A stretch of 64,000 nucleotides of DNA from UBA1731 sp045595285 (lineage in GTDB: Bacteria; Verrucomicrobiota; Kiritimatiellia; RFP12; UBA1067): NCBI GenBank assembly GCA_045595285.1, contig JAZOAC010000067.1:5298-69297 (forward strand), in the 5' to 3' direction. Below, piece after piece: positions 39,694-48,106 of the stretch (positions within the stretch are counted from its first letter, which is position 1; every line of letters begins with the position of its first letter). The notes beneath the pieces were generated by a model that ran no database searches, was not told the origin of the DNA, and saw only the letters and a program-made list of their open reading frames with translations. Both the position numbers and the translations under genes were made by a program.

Positions 39694-40698
39694 TCAGATG
39701 GACGCGCGGTCGCAGAGCGCTGACACGAACAGCGCCTTGATGGTGTGCATCCGGTTCTCGGATTCGTCGAACACCTTCGAGTATTTCGATTCGAAAACTT
39801 CGTCCGTAACCTCAAGTGCGCCACACTCCTTCGTGACGTCGGTGTTGAAGTCGTGGAATGCGGGCAGGCAGTGCAGGAACATCAGCTTGCCGTCGATGTT
39901 TCCTGTCGCGCGCATGAGATCCATGTTTATCTGGTAGGGCCTGAGCAGTTTGATGCGTTCGGCCGTCTTGTCCTCTTCACCCATGGACACCCAGACGTCC
40001 GTGTATAGCACGTTTGCTCCCTTGACGCCTTTGACCGGATCTTCGGAGACGCGTATGTCCACGCCGTTTTTCTTTGCGACTTCCTCTGCTTCCGCGAGAA
40101 CCGCCTCATCGGGGCGCAGCGATGCAGGGGCGCAGCAGACGTAGCGTACGCCGGCCTTGGCGCAGCCCATCATGAGCGAGTTTGCGACATTGTTGCGCCC
40201 GTCGCCGACATATGCGACCGTGACATCCTTGAGAGAGCCGAAAGTCTCCTGCACGGTGAGCAGGTCGGCAAGGATCTGGGTGGGGTGGTATGCGTCGGTA
40301 AGACCGTTCCACACGGGTACGCCAGACCATTCCCTGAGCTCTTCGCAGGTTTTCTGAGAGAAGCCGCGGAAGAGTATGCCGTCATAGATTCGCCCCAACA
40401 CGCGGGCCGTATCCTTCACGCTCTCTTTCTTGCCGAAGTGGATGTCGGGGCGTGTGAGGTATTCGGCGTCGCCTCCTTCGTCGCGGGCGGCGATCTGCGA
40501 TGAGTTGCGCGTGCGCGTGGAAGATTTCTCGAAGATGAGCGCAATCTGCTTGCGGCGCAGAAGGTCTCCGCGCACACCGGCGCGGCGACGCGCCTTCAAC
40601 TGCGCGGCCAGGTCGATCAGGTTCAGCATCTCCTCGTCGGTGAACGAAGTCATCCGCATCAGAGAACGCCCCTTGAGGGAGTCCATCCAGTTCAGCAT
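39694..40698 (-). CDS. argF: ornithine carbamoyltransferase
   Basis: 334 aa. Carbamoyl-phosphate loop FEKSSTRTRNSSQIAARDEG (STRT), ornithine/carbamoyl site HPTQILADLLTVQE, VAYVGDGRNNVANSLM, DVWVSMGEEDKT (SMG loop) and FLHCLPAFHD (catalytic HCLP). It makes citrulline from ornithine and carbamoyl phosphate in arginine synthesis or degradation; no partner arginine genes are in the window. GAAAGG lies ten bases before the ATG. It is divergently transcribed from the next gene with both promoters in the 138-base gap. Confidence 0.94.
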   Translation of the reverse strand: MLNWMDSLKGRSLMRMTSFTDEEMLNLIDLAAQLKARRRAGVRGDLLRRKQIALIFEKSSTRTRNSSQIAARDEGGDAEYLTRPDIHFGKKESVKDTARVLGRIYDGILFRGFSQKTCEELREWSGVPVWNGLTDAYHPTQILADLLTVQETFGSLKDVTVAYVGDGRNNVANSLMMGCAKAGVRYVCCAPASLRPDEAVLAEAEEVAKKNGVDIRVSEDPVKGVKGANVLYTDVWVSMGEEDKTAERIKLLRPYQINMDLMRATGNIDGKLMFLHCLPAFHDFNTDVTKECGALEVTDEVFESKYSKVFDESENRMHTIKALFVSALCDRASI

Positions 40699-40730
40699 CT
40701 TTCGGTACCTTTCTTGAAAGAAAAAACGGC

Positions 40731-40739
40731 ATTATACCA
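40731..40739 (-). promoter_or_regulatory. extended -10 promoter of argF
   Basis: On the minus strand TGG-TATAAT, 33 bases from the argF start at 40698. Confidence 0.65.
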
Positions 40740-40805
40740 CAACCTGCGTTTATTTTGTGGCGCTTGCGTGCAACGGGCGCATCGACGGGCGAGAAACCGC
40801 GATTC

Positions 40806-40814
40806 TGCTATAAT
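40806..40814 (+). promoter_or_regulatory. extended -10 promoter of the RsmC-like methyltransferase
   Basis: TGC-TATAAT, 22 bases before the ATG at 40837, with GGAG at 40824-40827 as ribosome-binding site. Confidence 0.65.
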
Positions 40815-40836
40815 ACGCGCCTTGGAGTAGATTGAA

Positions 40837-41868
40837 ATGGCAGACATTCTTTTTTCAGGTTGCCGGAGCGGACGCTTCCCTTTGGAGTATGCGCGTAAGC
40901 ATCCGGACGAGAGCATCTTCGTGCATGCATACGATTCGTATCAGGCGCGCAAGGTATGCGAGGACAATGGGCGCCGCCGCCACAATGTGGAGGTCATTTG
41001 CGCAGCGGGACTCCCGGAGGGCGCCGTGTATTCCGAGGCGTTCTACTATGCGACGTCCAAGCTTGTGAGTGCTGAGCTAGAACTCGATACGCTTCAGGAC
41101 ATGTACCTTCACCTTGCGGACGGCGCGAAGCTCACGACGGAAGGTGTCGATCCGGACACTCTAGGCAAGCTGTTTGGCAAGGTGTCGAGCAGCAGGGCGT
41201 CCCGTCGAGCGCCGGTGAAATGCGTCTGCGTGAAGAACGGCGGGCTCAAACGCATCCGCTCGTTCGCCGCCGAATTCGAGGCGTCGGTTCCCGGCGGACC
41301 GAAACTCAGGTTCATGTCGCTTCCCGGATGTTTCTGTCATCGCCGTCCCGACGAAGGCGGCGTCTCCCTTGCGGAGGTCGTGTCTAGGGAGATTGCGGAA
41401 TGTGAGTTCGGCGCGAACGAATCTGTGCCGGTGCTGGACATCGGATGTGGATGTGGACTTGTCGGGCTTCTTGTCTCGGACGCCCTCCGCCGCCGCGGCG
41501 TGACTGATGTCCCGTTAGCCTTGCTCGATTCCCACACGCGCGCCATTGCCGCTTCAAAACGGAATGCGGCATCGCATGGAGTTGACGCGGAATGCATACT
41601 GTCTGATGTTGGTCTGCCGGAGGGACATCCGCTTGCGGGCAGGTTCAAGATTGCGCTTGCGAATCCGCCGTACTATGGCGAGGGCCGGATCGCAGATCTC
41701 TTCGCGGAGATTGCGGCCGGTGCGCTTGCGCCCGGAGGCGTCTGCTGGATGGTCGCCAAGACACCGGACATCATAAACGAGGCGTGCGGCAGGTTCTTCA
41801 GGAATGTCGTCGCCGTGAAACGCCGCGGCTACACGGTCCTCAGGGCCGAAAAGGACGCCATGCGCTGA
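40837..41868 (+). CDS. RsmC-like rRNA (guanine-N2)-methyltransferase
   Basis: 343 aa. The C-terminal half is a class I SAM methyltransferase: VPVLDIGCGCGLVGLLVSDA (motif I), LALLDSHTRAIAASKRNAAS, and the catalytic ALANPPYYGEGR (NPPY, as in RsmC/RlmG-type N2-guanine methyltransferases). The N-terminal half resembles the degenerate methyltransferase domain of RsmC, with LSVS-like EAFYYATSKLVSAELELDTL. The likely substrate is a guanine in rRNA, but the site is not determined. The next gene begins 25 bases after its stop. Confidence 0.75.
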   Translation: MADILFSGCRSGRFPLEYARKHPDESIFVHAYDSYQARKVCEDNGRRRHNVEVICAAGLPEGAVYSEAFYYATSKLVSAELELDTLQDMYLHLADGAKLTTEGVDPDTLGKLFGKVSSSRASRRAPVKCVCVKNGGLKRIRSFAAEFEASVPGGPKLRFMSLPGCFCHRRPDEGGVSLAEVVSREIAECEFGANESVPVLDIGCGCGLVGLLVSDALRRRGVTDVPLALLDSHTRAIAASKRNAASHGVDAECILSDVGLPEGHPLAGRFKIALANPPYYGEGRIADLFAEIAAGALAPGGVCWMVAKTPDIINEACGRFFRNVVAVKRRGYTVLRAEKDAMR

Positions 41869-41893
41869 GACATTTCGCCGGAGGAATGCAAAC

Positions 41894-43060
41894 ATGTCGT
41901 TGAAATGCGGATTGTTGGGAGAGCACCTTGGGCATAGCATGTCGCCTCAGATACATGCCAGGCTAGGCGATTACGAGTATCTGCTGTACGAGAAGACTCC
42001 GCATGAGGTGGAGGACTTCCTTCTGCACGGCGACTACGATGCGATCAACGTTACGATCCCGTACAAGAAGGTCGCATTCGCCCTGTGCAGAGACGTCACG
42101 CCGATCGCTTCCGAACTCGGCAATGTGAATGTCGTGGTCAAGAGGATGGACGGCACGCTTTTCGGAGACAATACGGACGCTGCCGGCTTCACAAGGCTTG
42201 TCGGACTTGTCGGTGCGGACGTGCGCGGCAAAAAGTGCGTCGTGCTCGGCACCGGCGGCGCGGCTATGACCGCGGCGGCGGCGTTGCGCGGACTTGGCGC
42301 CGGAGCCGTCGTGCACATATCCCGTTCCGGCGAGGACAACTATTCGAATCTCGAAAGACATTCCGATGCGTCGCTGATAGTGAACGCGACGCCGGTGGGG
42401 ATGTTCCCGGATGTCGATGCGCAGCCGGTTTCGCTCGCCTCGTTTCCGAAGTGCGAGGCGGTCGTGGATCTCATATACAATCCGTCCCCCACCAAGCTTC
42501 TCGCAGAGGCGGAGAGCCGCGGAATTCCGAATATCGACGGCATGCCGATGCTGGAGGAGCAGGCGCGTCTCGCAAGTGCGTACATGAACGCCAATCTCTA
42601 TCTCTACGGTGCGCCGGGTTCGGGGAAGTCGACGTATGCGAAGCGGCTTGCCGCCGAAAAGTCCATGCCGCTTGTCGATCTCGATGCGGAGATAGAGCGT
42701 TGCGACGGAAGGCGCATATCCGAGATATTTGCGCAGGATGGCGAGGCGGCGTTCCGCGCAAAGGAGAAGGCGGCGCTTGAAAGGGTGTCGGCATCCAAAG
42801 GCCAGATCGTCGCGCTTGGCGGCGGTGCTCTGCTAGATCCCGAATGCCGCCGGATTGCGGAAAGCACCGGGCGCGTCGTGTTCATGGAGTGCCCGGAAAA
42901 CGTGCTTCTGGAACGCGTGGCGGCGTCTCAGGAACGGCCTTTGCTTGCCGGTGACGCCGCGGAGCGCATGCGCAGACTCCTCGCCGCCCGCCGAGACCAC
43001 TATGCCTCGTTCCGCGAACGCATCAGTGCGCCGCAGATGACGGCAGCCCAAGGTCTTTGA
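41894..43060 (+). CDS. aroE-aroK: shikimate dehydrogenase - shikimate kinase fusion
   Basis: 388 aa. Residues 1-232 are shikimate dehydrogenase: LLGEHLGHSMSPQIHARLGD, AINVTIPYKKVA (catalytic Lys), GDNTDAAGF (Asp), VVLGTGGAAMTAAAALRGLG and VNATPVGMFP. Residues 235-388 are shikimate kinase: YLYGAPGSGKSTYAKRLAAE (Walker A), LVDLDAEIERCDGRRISEIF, GEAAFRAKEKAALERV, IVALGGGALL and ERPLLAGD...RRDHYASF (lid and adenine loop). The fused enzyme would perform two consecutive steps from dehydroshikimate to shikimate 3-phosphate. The linker is only a few residues, and I see no sign of frameshift or internal start. Confidence 0.93.
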   Translation: MSLKCGLLGEHLGHSMSPQIHARLGDYEYLLYEKTPHEVEDFLLHGDYDAINVTIPYKKVAFALCRDVTPIASELGNVNVVVKRMDGTLFGDNTDAAGFTRLVGLVGADVRGKKCVVLGTGGAAMTAAAALRGLGAGAVVHISRSGEDNYSNLERHSDASLIVNATPVGMFPDVDAQPVSLASFPKCEAVVDLIYNPSPTKLLAEAESRGIPNIDGMPMLEEQARLASAYMNANLYLYGAPGSGKSTYAKRLAAEKSMPLVDLDAEIERCDGRRISEIFAQDGEAAFRAKEKAALERVSASKGQIVALGGGALLDPECRRIAESTGRVVFMECPENVLLERVAASQERPLLAGDAAERMRRLLAARRDHYASFRERISAPQMTAAQGL

Positions 43061-43125
43061 ACCGCGCGATCTCGTTTAGTTAGTGGAATGCACATCGTTT
43101 AAAGCAAAGAAAGAAGGTTAGTCCC

Positions 43126-44136
43126 ATGGCACAGAAGATAACACTTGCAGGAAACATCATCGTCGACAACGTAAAGACGATAACGGCATGGCCGGACAAA
43201 GGCATGCTGGTGCCGATTACCGCAGTGAAGCGCGCGCCCGGCGGGGCCGTCCCGAACAGCGGCATCGACCTCAAGACGCTGGACCCGTCCATCGAGGTTG
43301 CCGCCGTCGGCAAGGTCGGAGCGGACGACGCGGGCGATTTCGTGCGTGCGTTCATGAGCGAGCATGGGCTGGACGTCTCCGGCGTGCAGAGCGTAGAAGG
43401 CGTGCCCACGACATTCACGGACGTGATGACTGTCGAGTCCACCGGCGAGCGCACGTTCTTCAACATGCATGGCGCGGACTCCGCGTTCGTTCCTGAGGAT
43501 GTGGATTCGGCGAAGCTTGGCTGCGACATCTTCCATCTTGGATATCTGCTCCTGCTGGACGGAATGGACGCAGAGGATGAAGAGTATGGGACAAAGGCGG
43601 CCAGGCTCCTTGCGAAGGTCCGTGCCGCCGGAATCAAGACCTCGCTGGACATCGTCAGCGAACAGTCCGACCGATTTGCGCGCATTGTGCGTCCTGCCCT
43701 CAAGCACTGCGACTATGTTGTGATCAACGAGGTCGAGGGTGGCCTTGCAACGGGCATCTCGGCTCTTGATGGGGACGGCAAGCCTTCGGAGGCGAATCTC
43801 CGCCGCATCTGCGAGTCACTTTTCGATTTGGGCGTTGGGGAACAGGTTGTGGTGCACTGTCCGGATCTGAGCGTGTCGCTTGACCGTGCCGGTCATTTTG
43901 CCGCCGTGCCCTCGCTCGAGCTGCCGTCCGGATGGATCAAGGGTTCGGTCGGCGCGGGCGATGCGTTCTGCGCGGGCATGCTGTACGCGTTCTTGAAGGG
44001 GATGTCGGCGGAGGAGGGTATGCGTCTTGCGTCCTGCACCGCCGCGATGAACCTTTCCGTTCCGGATTCCGTATCCGGTGCGAAGCCGCTCGCCGAGACG
44101 CTTGCGCTTGAGACGCGTTTTGCGCGCAGACGGTGA
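43126..44136 (+). CDS. PfkB-family carbohydrate kinase
   Basis: 336 aa. The PfkB signatures are APGGAVPNSGIDLKTLDPSI with AVGKVGADDAGDFVRAFMSE near the N-terminus and the C-terminal GSVGAGDAFCAGMLYAFLKG, where the Asp of GAGD is the catalytic base. HGADSAF and DIVSEQSDRF lie in the substrate region. It phosphorylates a sugar or nucleoside; I cannot name the substrate. GAAAGAAGG lies upstream of the ATG at a usable distance. It precedes a Nif3-family gene. Confidence 0.85.
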   Translation: MAQKITLAGNIIVDNVKTITAWPDKGMLVPITAVKRAPGGAVPNSGIDLKTLDPSIEVAAVGKVGADDAGDFVRAFMSEHGLDVSGVQSVEGVPTTFTDVMTVESTGERTFFNMHGADSAFVPEDVDSAKLGCDIFHLGYLLLLDGMDAEDEEYGTKAARLLAKVRAAGIKTSLDIVSEQSDRFARIVRPALKHCDYVVINEVEGGLATGISALDGDGKPSEANLRRICESLFDLGVGEQVVVHCPDLSVSLDRAGHFAAVPSLELPSGWIKGSVGAGDAFCAGMLYAFLKGMSAEEGMRLASCTAAMNLSVPDSVSGAKPLAETLALETRFARRR

Positions 44137-44175
44137 TCGCGCATGTTGGGCCTGTGAACGAAAGGAGTGTGGCGG

Positions 44176-44859
44176 ATGAAACTCAGGCAGGTGCTGGATT
44201 GGCTGGAGCGTGAACTGGAGATCGGCAAGTTTGACGACGTGTCGAACAATGGTCTGCAGATCGAAGGGCCGGAGGATGTCGAAAAGGTCGCGTTTGCTGT
44301 TGACGCTTCGCTCGAATCGGTGAAGGCGGCCGTAGCCTCGGGCGCACAGTTGCTGGTGGTTCATCACGGAATATCCTGGGGCGGCGGAATCAGACGTCTT
44401 GAGGGTGGCGTGTATAATGTCGTTAAGGCGGCGATCGAGGGTGGCCTTGCGGTGGCGGCGTACCATCTCCCGCTGGACGCCAGCAGGAAGTACGGCAACA
44501 ACTACGAACTGGCCCGTTTTCTCGGTCTGAAGAGGCTCAAACCCGCCTTTTCGTACCACGGTAACGTCATTGGCGTGACGGGCGTCAATCCGCAGGGCGT
44601 CAAGGTTGGGGTTTGCAGCGGTGGCGCAGGGGATTTCGCCGAGACGGCCAAGAACCTTGGATGTGGACTCTTCATCACAGGTGAAGCATCCTGGGGCGAC
44701 GTGATCGCCGCCGAGAACTGCGGCATGGAGATGGTATGCGCGGGACACTACGCAACCGAGACATTCGGCGTGAAGGCGCTTGCCCGCGCTGTCAGGAAAG
44801 CGCTGAAGGTGGATGCCGAGTTCCTGCCTCGCGCCACGGCGATTGACATTGACGTGTGA
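44176..44859 (+). CDS. Nif3-like dinuclear metal centre protein (DUF34)
   Basis: 227 aa from the ATG at 44176, eight bases after AAAGGAG; a GTG at 44167 is too close to that site. VSNNGLQIEGPEDVEKVAFA, LLVVHHGISWGG (metal-binding HH), VAAYHLPLDA and MVCAGHYATETFGVKALARA (metal-binding H and E) are the family motifs. It is related to YbgI and GTP-cyclohydrolase-like Nif3 proteins; the physiological reaction is unknown. Length is normal for single-domain members without the central PII-like insertion. Confidence 0.9.
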   Translation: MKLRQVLDWLERELEIGKFDDVSNNGLQIEGPEDVEKVAFAVDASLESVKAAVASGAQLLVVHHGISWGGGIRRLEGGVYNVVKAAIEGGLAVAAYHLPLDASRKYGNNYELARFLGLKRLKPAFSYHGNVIGVTGVNPQGVKVGVCSGGAGDFAETAKNLGCGLFITGEASWGDVIAAENCGMEMVCAGHYATETFGVKALARAVRKALKVDAEFLPRATAIDIDV

Positions 44860-44907
44860 TTTCTGCGGCGGCTCCAAAGGATATGGAGATGCAACGAATC
44901 TTGAGTT

Positions 44908-45705
44908 ATGAAGACGAACTATCATACACATACCGTCTGGTGCGACGGAAAGAACAAGGTGGAGGAGGTCATTCTCTCCGCCATTGACAAGGGTTTTGAC
45001 GTAATCGGATTCTCCTCACACTCGACATATCCGGATGATAACGCGTGTACTGTGCCTGTCGAAAAACTTCCGGGATATTTCTCGGAGGTCCGGGAGTTGG
45101 CTGCCAGATATTCGGATCGCATACGTGTTCTGTGCGGGGTGGAGGCGGACTACATCCCGGGGACGACAGATCCCGATCGCTCCAGGTATGCGGAATTTGC
45201 CCCAGACTACATCATAGGCTCAATTCATTATGTGATTGCGCCGGACGGTGAACGTGTGCCGGTTGATCATACTCCTGAACTTCTGGCTGAAGGCATAGCC
45301 GCTCATTTCGATGGCGACGTGCGGGCGTTTCTGCGGACTTATTTTGCGCAGGAACGGGATATGGTGCGCCTCTTCGACTTCGATATGGTCGGTCATCCCG
45401 ACCTGTGCCGGAAGTTCAACGCCAAGCATCAATATTTCGATGAGAACGCGGAATGGTATCTTGCCGAGTTGAGGCTTACGGCGAAGGCTATTGCCGAATC
45501 GGGAAAACTGGTTGAGCTGAATACCGGTGCAATCTCTCGGGGGTGGCTGGACGACGCATATCCATCGGCGACGTTCCGTGCCATGCTGCGAGGGTTTGGA
45601 GTGGGATTCGTTCTCAACTCTGATTCCCATTCGGCAGATACGCTTGACTGTGCCTTCGACCGTTTTTCAGCCGCGGAGGATTTTGTGCATCCGCCATTTC
45701 TTTAG
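44908..45705 (+). CDS. hisK: PHP-domain histidinol phosphatase
   Basis: 265 aa. The PHP metal-binding sequence NYHTHTVWCDGKNKVEEVIL begins at residue 4, followed by VIGFSSHSTYP, VLCGVEADYIP, YIIGSIHYV, DMVGHPDLCRKF and VLNSDSHSADTLDCAF, covering the histidines and acids of the trinuclear site. The arrangement matches HisK/HisJ-type histidinol phosphatases, which form L-histidinol from its phosphate. It stands alone among unrelated genes, with no other his gene in the window. AGGATATGGAG lies upstream. Other PHP phosphoesterases are possible. Confidence 0.85.
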   Translation: MKTNYHTHTVWCDGKNKVEEVILSAIDKGFDVIGFSSHSTYPDDNACTVPVEKLPGYFSEVRELAARYSDRIRVLCGVEADYIPGTTDPDRSRYAEFAPDYIIGSIHYVIAPDGERVPVDHTPELLAEGIAAHFDGDVRAFLRTYFAQERDMVRLFDFDMVGHPDLCRKFNAKHQYFDENAEWYLAELRLTAKAIAESGKLVELNTGAISRGWLDDAYPSATFRAMLRGFGVGFVLNSDSHSADTLDCAFDRFSAAEDFVHPPFL

Positions 45706-45851
45706 TCGAGGCCGGATTTGGGCGATTGGTTGCCGATGGCGTGCTACCGCAACTCACGGGTGCATGCCGCGGAGAATGGCAGCGGGTCCACTGCGGTCCC
45801 CTGTATTGCCGGTGTCTTGACCGTCCGGAAGAAAATGCCGCTTGGCGTGTG

Positions 45852-45860
45852 TGATATAAT
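45852..45860 (+). promoter_or_regulatory. extended -10 promoter of the PPi-PFK gene
   Basis: TGA-TATAAT with TATAAT at 45855-45860. Since transcription should start near 45867, an ATG at 45863 cannot be used and the start at 45890 is supported. Confidence 0.7.
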
Positions 45861-45889
45861 TCATGGACAAAGAAATGGAGGAAAAGGAA

Positions 45890-47107
45890 ATGGCAACGAA
45901 TAAGAAATCCAGCAATATGGTGATCGCACAGTCCGGAGGTCCTTCCATGGTGATCAATGCCTCGCTCGTCGGAGCGGTGATCGCCGCCAAGAAGGCCGGA
46001 GCCAGAATAGGCAAGATTCTCGGTGCGCGCCATGGCATACAGGGGATTCTCGGCAGGGACTATATTGATCTGCGCAAACCGTCTGCAAAGAAGCTTGAGG
46101 CGATTGCGCTCACGCCATCCTCCGCTCTCGGCAGCTGCCGCATGAAGCCAAAGGCCGAGGACTGCCGCAGTATATTTGAGGAGTTTAAGCGTCTGGATGT
46201 CGGCTTCTTCTTCTACATTGGCGGAAACGATTCCGCAGATGCGGCCCGCATTATCGGTGAGGAGGCCGAGAAGGACGGCTATCCGCTCGTTGTGTACCAT
46301 ATTCCGAAGACAATAGACAATGACCTGCGCAGCTGCGACCATACGCCTGGTTTCGCCTCCGCCGCACGGTTTGTGGCGTGTGCCCTCAAGGGCGACGATC
46401 TCGACAATCGCGCACTTGGCGGCGTGAAGATCGATGTCATCATGGGGCGCGACGCCGGCTTCCTCACCGCGGCCTCTGCGCTGGCCCGCGAGAACAAGGG
46501 CGACGGCCCCCATCTCATCTATCTTCCGGAACGCCCGTTCTCGCTTGACGGGTTCGTGAAGGATGTTCAGGGCGCGGTGAAGAAATACGGACGCTGCGTC
46601 GTGGCCGTCTCTGAAGGCATTCGCGATGAAAGCGGCGAATCCATCGGAGCCCGTTTCGCCGGCGGCGAAACGGATTCCCACGGGAATGTCCAGATGTCCG
46701 GAACCGGTGCGCTCGGCGACTATCTCGCCAAGTACTTGAAGGAGAATACGGAGATTAAGCGTGTCCGCGCCGATACATTTGGGTATCTTCAGCGTAGCTT
46801 CCCCGGAGTCGCGAGCGATGTGGATGTTGAAGAGGCCGGAATGGCGGGCTATGCCGCTGTACAGGCCGCGCTTTTGGCGGCGAAGGGCATTGACGGCGTG
46901 CCCGTGAAGGGGACTATTGGCATCGGGCGCGCCAAGGGCAAGAAGTATAGGCCAGAGTTCACGGCGCTTCCGGCGCAGGCGGCGGCAAAGTTCACGCGTT
47001 CGATGCCCGACAGGTATATCGCGAAGAACGGGCATGATGTCACAAAGGCATTCATCGATTACGTGAAGCCGATTGTCGGAGATATTCCGCATTGCGAAAT
47101 ATTCTGA
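45890..47107 (+). CDS. pfp: PPi-type 6-phosphofructokinase
   Basis: 405 aa from the ATG at 45890, preceded by GGAGGAAAAGGA; an in-frame ATG at 45863 lies before the predicted transcription start. FYIGGNDSADAARIIGEEAE has Asp where ATP-dependent enzymes have Gly (GGDGS), and VYHIPKTIDNDLRSCDHTPG has the Lys typical of pyrophosphate-dependent enzymes (PKTIDND, not PGTIDND). MAQSGGP-like VIAQSGGPSMVINASLVGAV opens the fold. It interconverts fructose 6-phosphate and fructose 1,6-bisphosphate using PPi, as common in anaerobes. Confidence 0.92.
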   Translation: MATNKKSSNMVIAQSGGPSMVINASLVGAVIAAKKAGARIGKILGARHGIQGILGRDYIDLRKPSAKKLEAIALTPSSALGSCRMKPKAEDCRSIFEEFKRLDVGFFFYIGGNDSADAARIIGEEAEKDGYPLVVYHIPKTIDNDLRSCDHTPGFASAARFVACALKGDDLDNRALGGVKIDVIMGRDAGFLTAASALARENKGDGPHLIYLPERPFSLDGFVKDVQGAVKKYGRCVVAVSEGIRDESGESIGARFAGGETDSHGNVQMSGTGALGDYLAKYLKENTEIKRVRADTFGYLQRSFPGVASDVDVEEAGMAGYAAVQAALLAAKGIDGVPVKGTIGIGRAKGKKYRPEFTALPAQAAAKFTRSMPDRYIAKNGHDVTKAFIDYVKPIVGDIPHCEIF

Positions 47108-47111
47108 AGGC

Positions 47112-47867
47112 ATGGAGGCGATAGACGACTTGAATAATTCTGTCGATGTAATCTCCCTGGAAGGGGTCTCTTTTTCCTATAGACCGGAGTGTGAGGTCCT
47201 GAAAGACGTATCGATCTCCGTCGCGCGGGGGGAGCAGGTCGCGTTGATAGGTGCAAACGGCGCAGGGAAATCCACGTTGCTCAAGCTTTTTGTCGGGCTT
47301 GTTTCCCCTCGGTCCGGGACCGTAAAGGTGTGCGGCATGCCAGTGGAGCGCGCCAATCTTGCCGCCGTGCGACGTGTCGCCGGATATGTGTTCCAGGATG
47401 CGGAAAGTCAGCTCTTCCTGTCGAACGTCTGGGAGGATGTCGCATTCGGCCCGAGGAACGAAGGAGTAGACGAATCTGAGGTGCGTCGTCGGACGGACGA
47501 TGCATTGGCGTCTGTCGGCATTTCGCATCTCTCCACTGAGCACGTCTATAGGTTGAGCGGTGGACAGAAGCGGCTTGCGTCCATAGCGACAGTGCTTTCG
47601 CTGCGTCCCGAGGTTCTGCTTCTGGACGAACCGACGCTCGCCCTTGATCCGCGCAACCGCCGTATGGTGATTCATGCACTGCGTGAGTTGCCGTGCGCAA
47701 AACTCATCGCTACACATGATCTAGATTTTGTTCTTGATACATGTTCTCGTGTGCTGATGATGTCAGAGGGAAGGATTGTTGCGGCGGGTACGCCTTCTGA
47801 TGTCCTTGGCAACCGTGGGCTTCTCGAAGCCAATGGTTTGGAGCTACCCCTTTCCTGCGTCCGCTGA
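47112..47867 (+). CDS. cbiO: ECF/cobalt-type ABC transporter ATPase (CbiO-like)
   Basis: 251 aa. Walker A ALIGANGAGKSTLLKLFVGL, Q-loop VAGYVFQDAESQLFLSNVWE (QDAxxQLF is characteristic of CbiO/EcfA), signature RLSGGQKRLASIATVLSLRP, Walker B LLLDEPTLALDPRNRR and switch His IATHDLDFVL. It would energise uptake of a metal ion or vitamin with membrane partners CbiM/CbiQ or EcfT, none of which is nearby, so its partners must be encoded elsewhere. The gene starts four bases after pfp, with GAAGG only two bases before the ATG. Confidence 0.9.
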   Translation: MEAIDDLNNSVDVISLEGVSFSYRPECEVLKDVSISVARGEQVALIGANGAGKSTLLKLFVGLVSPRSGTVKVCGMPVERANLAAVRRVAGYVFQDAESQLFLSNVWEDVAFGPRNEGVDESEVRRRTDDALASVGISHLSTEHVYRLSGGQKRLASIATVLSLRPEVLLLDEPTLALDPRNRRMVIHALRELPCAKLIATHDLDFVLDTCSRVLMMSEGRIVAAGTPSDVLGNRGLLEANGLELPLSCVR

Positions 47868-47969
47868 AAATCCCAAAAGGGGAGACATGCGGATCGGATA
47901 TGCCTGGGTCCTTGCTTGTTTCAAGTTGCGATAAAATTGTAAAAATCAGGGATGATTTATTGTAGCGCC

Positions 47970-48037
47970 AAGATTTCTTTTTTGTGGTTGAAAAAAAAAG
48001 TTTTTGATACCATGGCTACCAATCAAAGAAAGGATTC
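47970..48037 (+). promoter_or_regulatory. conserved hydrolase leader, copy 1
   Basis: 68 bp nearly identical to 56719-56787: AAGATTTCTTTTTTGTGGTT, then GAAAAAAAAAG, TTTTTGATACCATGGCTACC and AATCAAAGAAAGGATTC. The only internal difference is one extra base in the A-tract of copy 2. It contains an A/T-tract that may serve as promoter upstream element and the start of a conserved short frame. Confidence 0.85.
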
Positions 48038-48056
48038 TATCCCGCCTATGGGATAG
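48012..48056 (+). CDS. conserved 14-codon leader peptide, copy 1
   Basis: MATNQRKDSIPPMG. Copy 2 at 56763 encodes MATNQRKDSVPFMGW. The first nine residues are identical and the later codons vary mostly without breaking the frame. It is followed by a second short frame (48059-48103, MKMRLKFSLGCTRV) and then the hydrolase start at 48107. Confidence 0.5.
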   Translation: MATNQRKDSIPPMG

Positions 48057-48106
48057 CAATGAAAATGCGTTTGAAATTTTCATTAGGGTGTACCAGAGTT
48101 TAGCCC

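Noticed and set aside
39365..39937. Plus-strand 190-codon frame
   Set aside because: More than a third is antisense to argF, there is no ribosome-binding site, and the sequence has no domain or signal features beyond one hydrophobic run.
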